64,000 nucleotides of DNA. Source: UBA2336 sp964404445. Its GTDB lineage: Bacteria; Bacteroidota; Bacteroidia; Cytophagales; Cyclobacteriaceae. Shown here piece after piece: positions 59,275-64,000 of the stretch (positions are counted from its first letter, which is position 1; each line of letters starts with the position of its first letter). Position numbers and translations under genes: made by a program. The notes under the pieces are model-generated. The model did no database searches. It was given only the letters and a program-made list of their open reading frames with translations, and was not told where the DNA came from. The stretch spans positions 620,001-684,000 of the forward strand of contig CAYOJW010000002.1 in NCBI GenBank assembly GCA_964404445.1. Direction: 5' to 3'.

Positions 59275-60174
59275 TTAGGGTTGAGGGTTGCCCGCCAGAA
59301 TTTCGAGAAACTGTTTTTCGAGCGTTTTCTTTTTAGTAACTAAGTGCGAAACCACAATGTGGCGTTCAAACAAAAACGCACTGATGTCTTTGCCGTGGTA
59401 ACCATCGCGTAACGTAACCTGGTACAAACCATCTTCGCGGCTGATGGAAGCCGTACCCGAAAACTCCAACAATACTTCGTTCAGGTTCGCAACATCGGCA
59501 TTCACTTCTACCGTTTCGGCACCGCTGCCAACTTCCGATACAGGGCCGCTGTGAATAAGTTTACCCCGCTGGAGCACGGCATAATGCGTACATACTTTCT
59601 GTACCTCGTCTAATAAATGACTGGCCAGTATAATGGTTTTACCGTTGGCGGCAATCTTTTTAATGATCTCGCGTATTTCGGCAATGCCCATAGGGTCGAG
59701 GCCGTTAGTGGGCTCGTCTAAGATAAGCACGGTAGGGTCGTTCAGCAAAGCCGAAGCAATGGCCAACCGTTGTTTCATCCCCAGCGAATAGGTTTTGTAT
59801 TTGTGATCTTTACGTTCGGTAAGCTCAACCAATGCCAACACATGCGCAATGTTTTCAGCCGGACACTGTTTTACCATTGCATTCAGCTCTAAGTTTTGCT
59901 GACCGGTGAGGTAAGGATAAAAGATAGGGTGCTCAAGCACCGCTCCAATTTTTTTTCGCACATGGTGCGTGGGCTCTTCACCAAACCATGTAAAATTTCC
60001 GGCCGTTGGGTTTACCACACCCATTAACATACCCAGCGTAGTGGTTTTACCACTGCCGTTTGGCCCCAGCATACCAAACACCTGCCCGGCTTTTACTTCT
60101 AACGCCAGGTTATTGACTGCGCAAATGCGTCCAAAATTTTTAGTTAGTCCGGTAACGGATAGCACTGTTTCCAC
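59275..60174 (-). CDS. ABC transporter ATP-binding protein
   Basis: 299 residues. Walker A GPNGSGKTT, the Q-loop, signature YSLGMKQRL, Walker B VLILDEPTNGLD and the H-loop ASHLLDEV. The longer C-terminal part is typical of CcmA/NatA-like exporters. Together with the permease downstream it forms a two-gene ABC exporter. A drug, lipid or gliding-related substrate cannot be separated. Confidence 0.95.
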   Translation of the reverse strand: METVLSVTGLTKNFGRICAVNNLALEVKAGQVFGMLGPNGSGKTTTLGMLMGVVNPTAGNFTWFGEEPTHHVRKKIGAVLEHPIFYPYLTGQQNLELNAMVKQCPAENIAHVLALVELTERKDHKYKTYSLGMKQRLAIASALLNDPTVLILDEPTNGLDPMGIAEIREIIKKIAANGKTIILASHLLDEVQKVCTHYAVLQRGKLIHSGPVSEVGSGAETVEVNADVANLNEVLLEFSGTASISREDGLYQVTLRDGYHGKDISAFLFERHIVVSHLVTKKKTLEKQFLEILAGNPQP

Positions 60175-60225
60175 GCGATTGAATTACAGTTGATAAGTCG
60201 GGGTGATCGGAAACAAATTACAGGT

Positions 60226-60732
60226 TTATTCTTTTTTATTCATCAGGTTTTTAATCTTGGCGCCTACATCTGAGCTTTCGTTGAGCGTAGTGAACAAATT
60301 AGTAATTTTATTGAGCGCTATCTTTCCCACAATATCCAGCACATATACATTGTCGGCATCATCTACCGTTACCACAATACCTTTGGTGTCGCCATCTTTT
60401 TCTTTCACATAAGCGTTAAACCGAAGACCTTCGTGCCGGGTAGTCATAACCTCTTCAAATTTTTCGGCCTTATACCCGGCCACTAAGTTTTTATAATCGT
60501 TGGTGCCAAAATGCTTCTCGGCTTTATTCACCCACACGATTTTCATTTTTTCGATGTCCTTAATCAGTTCGTCAATATCGGCATCGCCCGACTGATTGAT
60601 CATCCGTAAGGTATTGTGGTATAAGAAAAACGTGCGCGATGCAAATTTTTCTCCGAACTCGTTTGTAGTTTTTGTTTGGGCAATGGCTGTTGTTGATAAC
60701 ACTAACAGCGCGAACATTAAAAGTTTTTTCAT
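60226..60732 (-). CDS. DUF4252 protein 2
   Basis: 168 residues from the ATG at 60732, with a signal peptide (MKKLLMFALLVLSTTAIAQ). DUF4252 signatures: EKFASRTFFLYHNTLRMI, KIVWVNKAEKHFGTNDYKNL and IKNLMNKKE. The partner at 60800 is a paralogue. A terminator lies between them, so it may be expressed at lower or separate level. DUF4252 genes often lie downstream of ECF sigma and anti-sigma genes, as here. Confidence 0.9.
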   Translation of the reverse strand: MKKLLMFALLVLSTTAIAQTKTTNEFGEKFASRTFFLYHNTLRMINQSGDADIDELIKDIEKMKIVWVNKAEKHFGTNDYKNLVAGYKAEKFEEVMTTRHEGLRFNAYVKEKDGDTKGIVVTVDDADNVYVLDIVGKIALNKITNLFTTLNESSDVGAKIKNLMNKKE

Positions 60733-60740
60733 AGTAACCG

Positions 60741-60779
60741 GATAAAATAAAATCCTCATGCCGGGGTTGGCATGAGGAT
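60741..60779 (-). terminator. Terminator-like hairpin between the two DUF4252 genes
   Basis: On the minus strand the 11-bp stem ATCCTCATGCC / GGCATGAGGAT with a 6-nt loop is followed by TTTATTTTAT, immediately upstream of the second DUF4252 gene. It can end or reduce readthrough in the sigma operon. Confidence 0.75.
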
Positions 60780-60799
60780 AATAACGTGCGTGTTTATGA

Positions 60800-61330
60800 T
60801 TAGTTTCCTTTTTTGTCCATCTTCTCTAACTTATCCAGCCCGTCAATATTCATTTTGCGGCCGATACGCGATATTTGCTTCAGGTCTATTTCGCCAAACA
60901 GGCTGATGATCATGAACTCTGAGTTACTGCCAATCAGCATTACAAACTCGTTGATTTTACCAGGCGCGGTTTCTTTAATGTAAAACTTCATGTCTTTGTC
61001 TTTATCGCGCACGGCCATCAGTTCGTCATACTTGCTTTTTGTTACAACACCCATCGCTTCGGTGTATAATGCACGGGTGTTTGTACCGCTACTCTTTCCC
61101 AATATGCGCAAGCCTTTCAGCTTAGCGATGGCATCAAGCACTTCTTTATCGCCCGGTTCGGTAACTTCCATGTTCGTAAACAGGTTGAACATTTTTCCGG
61201 ATATGGTCGCCTGCGTACCAAACGATTCATCGGCCGAATATTTTTCAAAAAACTTTGTTACGGCCTCACCTTGTGCCATGGCTGCCGATACACCGGCAGC
61301 AAAAACCAACATCATTACTATTTTTTTCAT
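60800..61330 (-). CDS. DUF4252 protein 1
   Basis: 176 residues with a signal peptide (MKKIVMMLVFAAGVSAAMAQ). DUF4252 signature LKGLRILGKSSGTNTRALYTEAM and the C-terminal INEFVMLIGSNSEFMIISLFGEIDLKQIS pattern. The family is exported and Bacteroidota-specific with unknown function. It follows the anti-sigma-like gene by 11 bp and is presumably an output of that operon. Confidence 0.92.
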   Translation of the reverse strand: MKKIVMMLVFAAGVSAAMAQGEAVTKFFEKYSADESFGTQATISGKMFNLFTNMEVTEPGDKEVLDAIAKLKGLRILGKSSGTNTRALYTEAMGVVTKSKYDELMAVRDKDKDMKFYIKETAPGKINEFVMLIGSNSEFMIISLFGEIDLKQISRIGRKMNIDGLDKLEKMDKKGN

Positions 61331-61341
61331 AATTTTTACTA

Positions 61342-61839
61342 TTATAAGTCGTTCGTTGTATTTGTTTTTAGCTTGTCTTGTGCTTCGTTCAGCACATTAA
61401 TTTTTTTAGCCTGCTGTTCGGCCTTACCAAAACCCTTCGAGATAATGAGCAACGCTTTTTTGGTTTCTTCCAACGCCTGCTCGGGTGTTTCAAAGGTGTC
61501 TTCCATCGCCAGTTCATGGTCTTTTCGCAGTTCGTAACGCACAAAAAATATGGCTGCTGCGAGTACCGCTATCCCGGCCGCTATGCGCAAACCGGTTTGC
61601 CAAAGCTGGCGCACTTTTCCGTTTGGTGTTTGTATTCGTTTTAACACCTCGCCTTCTACTTGTGCAGGTATGGCTTTTTGTTTTTGTTCATCGAAATAGC
61701 TGAACAATTGCGCGGTTTCTTTAAACCGGTCGGGCACTTCGTGTGTACCAAACCAGTGGCGCAGGCGTTCTTCTTCTTCCAATGAAGTTTCACAATCCCA
61801 ATACTTCTGCAATAAGGCTTCTAATTGTTTAGAGTCCAT
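61342..61839 (-). CDS. Probable membrane-bound anti-sigma factor
   Basis: 165 residues from the ATG at 61839 (MDSKQLEALLQKYWDCETSL). A cytoplasmic N-terminal helical region with the pattern YWDCETSLEEEERLRHWF, one membrane segment (GLRIAAGIAVLAAAIFFV) and a short periplasmic tail. It lacks a canonical zinc anti-sigma motif. Position and topology, overlapping the sigma gene by 11 bp, support control of that sigma factor. Confidence 0.8.
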   Translation of the reverse strand: MDSKQLEALLQKYWDCETSLEEEERLRHWFGTHEVPDRFKETAQLFSYFDEQKQKAIPAQVEGEVLKRIQTPNGKVRQLWQTGLRIAAGIAVLAAAIFFVRYELRKDHELAMEDTFETPEQALEETKKALLIISKGFGKAEQQAKKINVLNEAQDKLKTNTTNDL

Positions 61840-62341
61840 ACGCATTCATCTTCACTAATTTTTCTTTTACAAAGTTTCGCGCGCGGAACAGGTTTACTTT
61901 TACCTGGTTCAAATCAATTTCCATGATTTCGCAAATCTCATTATACGAGTACCCTTCTACATCACGAAGGTGAATAACCTGCCGTTGTTTTTCGGGCAGT
62001 GCGGCAATGAGCTGACTTACATGTTGCATACTTTCGCCTAATTCGGTTTTAACATCGGGTGTTTTATCGGTTAACCGGATGTGGTAGTTGGTTTCGAGCG
62101 GCTCGGCAACTTTTCGCTGATTGGCACGCAGCCTGTCGAGCGAAAGGTTTTTCGTTATGCGCATGCACCATGCTTCCATGTTTTCGATGGTATGCATTTG
62201 TGCGCGGCCGTTCCAAACCCTGATCATCACTTCCTGCACCACATCTTTCGCGTCATCGTCATTGCCCAACATGCGCAGGGCAAAGCGAAAAAGCTTGTTT
62301 TTTGCAGGTAAAACACGGTCTTGAAAAGCTTCGATGTTCAT
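61829..62341 (-). CDS. ECF-type RNA polymerase sigma factor
   Basis: 170 residues: region 2 FRFALRMLGNDDDAKDVVQEVMIRVWN and region 4 LPEKQRQVIHLRDVEGYSYNEICEIMEIDLNQVKVNLFRAR, with a linker lacking region 3. Directs RNA polymerase to stress or surface-signal genes. It begins a minus-strand operon (sigma, anti-sigma, DUF4252 x2), the usual Bacteroidota arrangement; no SusCD genes are nearby. Confidence 0.95.
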   Translation of the reverse strand: MNIEAFQDRVLPAKNKLFRFALRMLGNDDDAKDVVQEVMIRVWNGRAQMHTIENMEAWCMRITKNLSLDRLRANQRKVAEPLETNYHIRLTDKTPDVKTELGESMQHVSQLIAALPEKQRQVIHLRDVEGYSYNEICEIMEIDLNQVKVNLFRARNFVKEKLVKMNAYGL

Positions 62342-62494
62342 GTATCAAAATCCGGTAACAAGACGCTGCCCGTACCGGATTGTTACAACCTGATGAAAAA
62401 TTTTTCAGGAATGAAATTCCGATACCAGAAAAATGGCATTATTTACCCCGGTTTGAACGCGGGGCTGTCTTTCAGATACCCGAGAATTTCGCGT

Positions 62495-62502
62495 TAGCTT
62501 TG
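62495..62502 (+). promoter_or_regulatory. -7 promoter box for the DUF2007 gene (TAGCTTTG)
   Basis: TAGCTTTG matches TAnnTTTG and lies 45 bp before the DUF2007 start in the 205-bp divergent gap with the sigma gene. Confidence 0.4.
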
Positions 62503-62546
62503 GTTTCGGACAGGAAATCGTACATTAACCATCAAACAACAAGCTT

Positions 62547-62777
62547 ATGAACGAACAGGATAAGATCATCGTCTTTCACCGGTATGCTAACGCTATCGAT
62601 GCGAACATAGCCAAAACCAAATTAGACGCGCACGACATACACTGTTTTTTAACGGAAGAGAACACGGCTAACCTGTACCCTGTTGGGGGTATTTTGCTGG
62701 CGGGGGTTCGCCTGCACATTTTTGAGGCTGATGTAAAACGTGTCGAAGAAATTTTAGGGCAACCGGGTAAATATTAA
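62547..62777 (+). CDS. DUF2007 signal-transducing-like protein
   Basis: 76 residues: IIVFHRYANAIDANIAKTKLDAHDIHCFLTEENTANL, GGILLAGVRLHIFEADVKRVEEIL. The ferredoxin-like DUF2007 fold is thought to bind a small ligand or protein partner; role unknown. Well-defined single domain and typical length. Confidence 0.92.
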   Translation: MNEQDKIIVFHRYANAIDANIAKTKLDAHDIHCFLTEENTANLYPVGGILLAGVRLHIFEADVKRVEEILGQPGKY

Positions 62778-62862
62778 GTTTCATAAATATTTAACACGCT
62801 TACGCCTGCCTAACACTTGTTTTCACACGTTTCATTTATACTTTAGTCGCAACGCATACAGA

Positions 62863-63369
62863 ATGAACACAAAAATTATTGTTGGATTAATGGGGCCGGG
62901 CGAAACCGCAACACCCGAACAAAATGTTTGCGCATACGATTTGGGCGCGGCCATTGCCAAACAGGGCTGGGTGTTGCTTACCGGTGGCCGCAGTTTCGGC
63001 ATCATGGAAGCCTCTATGCGCGGGGCTACACACCACAACGGGCTTACCATTGGTGTTTTACCGGGCGACAGCACACAAGCGGCTTCGCCTTACGCGCAGA
63101 TCAGGATTGTTACCGGTATGGGAAGCGCCCGCAACAATATAAACGTATTATCAAGCCACGTAATTGTTGTGTGCGGCATGGCCTCGGGCACCGCAGCCGA
63201 GGTTGCATTAGCGATACGCGCCCATAAAAAAGTTATTTTCCTGAAACAAAATAAACTCACCATCGATTTCTTTAAAACGATGGGCACGTACTCCATCGTT
63301 GCAGTAGATACCGTTGAGGAGGTGATCGAACAGATACGTGATTTTATTTCACTGCGGCAGATTCAGTAA
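62863..63369 (+). CDS. LOG-like / TIGR00725 family protein
   Basis: 168 residues: LMGPGETATPEQNVCAYDLGAAI, VLLTGGRSFGIMEASMRGA, GVLPGD and the GMGSARNNINVLSSHVIVV strand. The Rossmann-like fold relates to lysine-decarboxylase-like LOG proteins, but the catalytic PGGxGTxxE is MASGTAAE here, as in the TIGR00725 subfamily; cytokinin-type activity is unlikely. The product may bind nucleotides. It is convergent with the OmpA gene across the 140-bp repeat. Confidence 0.87.
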   Translation: MNTKIIVGLMGPGETATPEQNVCAYDLGAAIAKQGWVLLTGGRSFGIMEASMRGATHHNGLTIGVLPGDSTQAASPYAQIRIVTGMGSARNNINVLSSHVIVVCGMASGTAAEVALAIRAHKKVIFLKQNKLTIDFFKTMGTYSIVAVDTVEEVIEQIRDFISLRQIQ

Positions 63370-63377
63370 TCTCAAAC

Positions 63378-63517
63378 AAAAAAGAGACTGTCTCAAAAGT
63401 CAACATAATAAACCACGTCACATCGAACGCAGTGAGATGTCCCGGTTTTGAACGCTGATTGACGGGATGTCTCACTGCGTTCGACATGACGTTACACTTT
63501 TGAGACAATCTCTTTTT
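63378..63517. mobile_element. 140-bp palindromic repeat (MITE-like), copy 2
   Basis: The same element as at 54767, with ends AAAAAAGAGACTGTCTCAAA and a complementary right end. Differences from copy 1 are scattered, and several are compensated in the opposite arm (for example GGCTGT to GACTGT with a partial match opposite), which keeps the hairpin. It lies between two convergent genes and can serve as a transcript end for both. Confidence 0.75.
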
Positions 63518-63541
63518 ATTTCTTAATCTTTAATACAACAC

Positions 63542-64000
63542 CTACTTCTTCACTACCGTAAACTCTACCCTTCGGTTGTTGGCACGGCCTTCGTCTGTAT
63601 CGTTGGTATCGATGGGTTTGCTTTCGCCATACCCGTGCGCGGTTAACCGGTATGCATCAATACCCTGACTTACAATATAATCCACCACCGACTGCGAACG
63701 GCCTTGTGATAAATTCAGGTTATACTCATCCGACCCTTTGCTGTCGGTATGGCCTGATATTTCAATCTCTACGCTTGGATTACTCTTTAAAAAATCAACC
63801 ACCTTATTCAATTCGGTAAACGATTCTTTTTTAAGCGTGGTTTTATCGAAATCGAAATAAATGTTTTTCAACCGAACGGTTAACCCTACTTCAATAGGTT
63901 GCAGGTAGAAATCTTTAATGATGGGCGTGGTTTCTTCGTCCACAACCTCTACGCTGTCGGTCGCGTTCAGGTAACCTTCTGCCGAAGCCGTAAACCTGTA
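63542..64000 (-). CDS. OmpA-family outer-membrane protein, 5' part cut off by the window edge
   Basis: The frame stays open to the right edge (no start seen). The C-terminal OmpA domain is complete: YFDFDKTTLKKESFTELNKV, EISGHTDSKGSDEYNLNLS and GYGESKPIDTNDTDEGRANNRRVEFTVVK, with the conserved Asp/Arg that bind diaminopimelate. The preceding YRFTASAEGYLNATDSVEVV is a carboxypeptidase-like regulatory (CarboxypepD_reg) repeat. The gene thus resembles larger PD40-repeat/OmpA proteins of Bacteroidota, some part of gliding or type IX secretion. Identity beyond that needs the missing part. Confidence 0.88.
   Translation of the reverse strand, partial: YRFTASAEGYLNATDSVEVVDEETTPIIKDFYLQPIEVGLTVRLKNIYFDFDKTTLKKESFTELNKVVDFLKSNPSVEIEISGHTDSKGSDEYNLNLSQGRSQSVVDYIVSQGIDAYRLTAHGYGESKPIDTNDTDEGRANNRRVEFTVVKK

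Overview
The window looks like chromosomal DNA of a member of the Bacteroidota, most probably the Cytophagales. Evidence: gene families largely restricted to that phylum (DUF4199, DUF4252, DUF3078, DUF4833, DUF4269, BatA-type N-terminus, SPOR-OmpA protein, propeller histidine kinase), weak or absent Shine-Dalgarno sequences, and several TAnnTTTG promoter boxes, the Bacteroidota -7 consensus. No rRNA, tRNA, CRISPR array, integrase, transposase or prophage was seen. Both edges cut a gene: an aspartylglucosaminidase-like hydrolase on the left and an OmpA-family protein on the right.

Layout. 0.4-3 kb: three minus-strand accessory genes (membrane protein, PAS histidine kinase, secreted protein) separated by short palindromic repeats. 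3-8 kb: NlpC/P60 lipoprotein, FAD-linked (glycolate/D-lactate type) oxidase, ATP-grasp-like carboxylate-amine ligase and asparagine synthetase. 8-13 kb: a GxxExxY gene inside a small terminal-inverted-repeat element, then a copper module (DUF4260 protein, HMA-AraC regulator, CopA ATPase) with a non-coding relative of that element inserted between regulator and pump. 13-18 kb: TPR lipoprotein, AAA/DUF4143 ATPase behind a tandem operator-like repeat, amidohydrolase, TerB-like protein, ACP phosphodiesterase. 18-30 kb: propeller histidine kinase, thiL, methylmalonyl-CoA epimerase, A-type Fe-S carrier, serine hydrolase, RidA, TonB-like protein, aminopeptidase P and membrane proteins.

30-37 kb is the housekeeping core: rpsT, radC, pheT (with an attenuator-like leader), a coiled-coil gene, zapA and rny. 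37-50 kb holds envelope and metabolic genes, including two glycosyltransferases, three small membrane or toxin-antitoxin units, a dihydroorotase homologue that has lost its metal ligands, and a BatA-type protein. 50-57 kb has a tail-less SSB, a zinc-ribbon protein, a TPR protein, a DinD fragment, a second serine hydrolase, a DUF3078 porin-like protein and a methionine aminopeptidase. 58-64 kb has an ABC exporter pair, an ECF sigma / membrane regulator / DUF4252 / DUF4252 operon, a DUF2007 protein and a LOG-like protein.

The most interesting theme is repeat biology. A GxxExxY (PD-(D/E)xK-like) gene is enclosed by 19-bp inverted repeats. Two ORF-less elements (9.7 kb and 41.5 kb, opposite orientations) share its ends and an internal block, and a third hairpin at 4.9 kb has related ends with the core TAACCRCAKAG. 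This looks like a nuclease-carrying element with MITE-like derivatives. A separate 140-bp palindromic repeat sits twice at convergent gene ends (54.8 and 63.4 kb).
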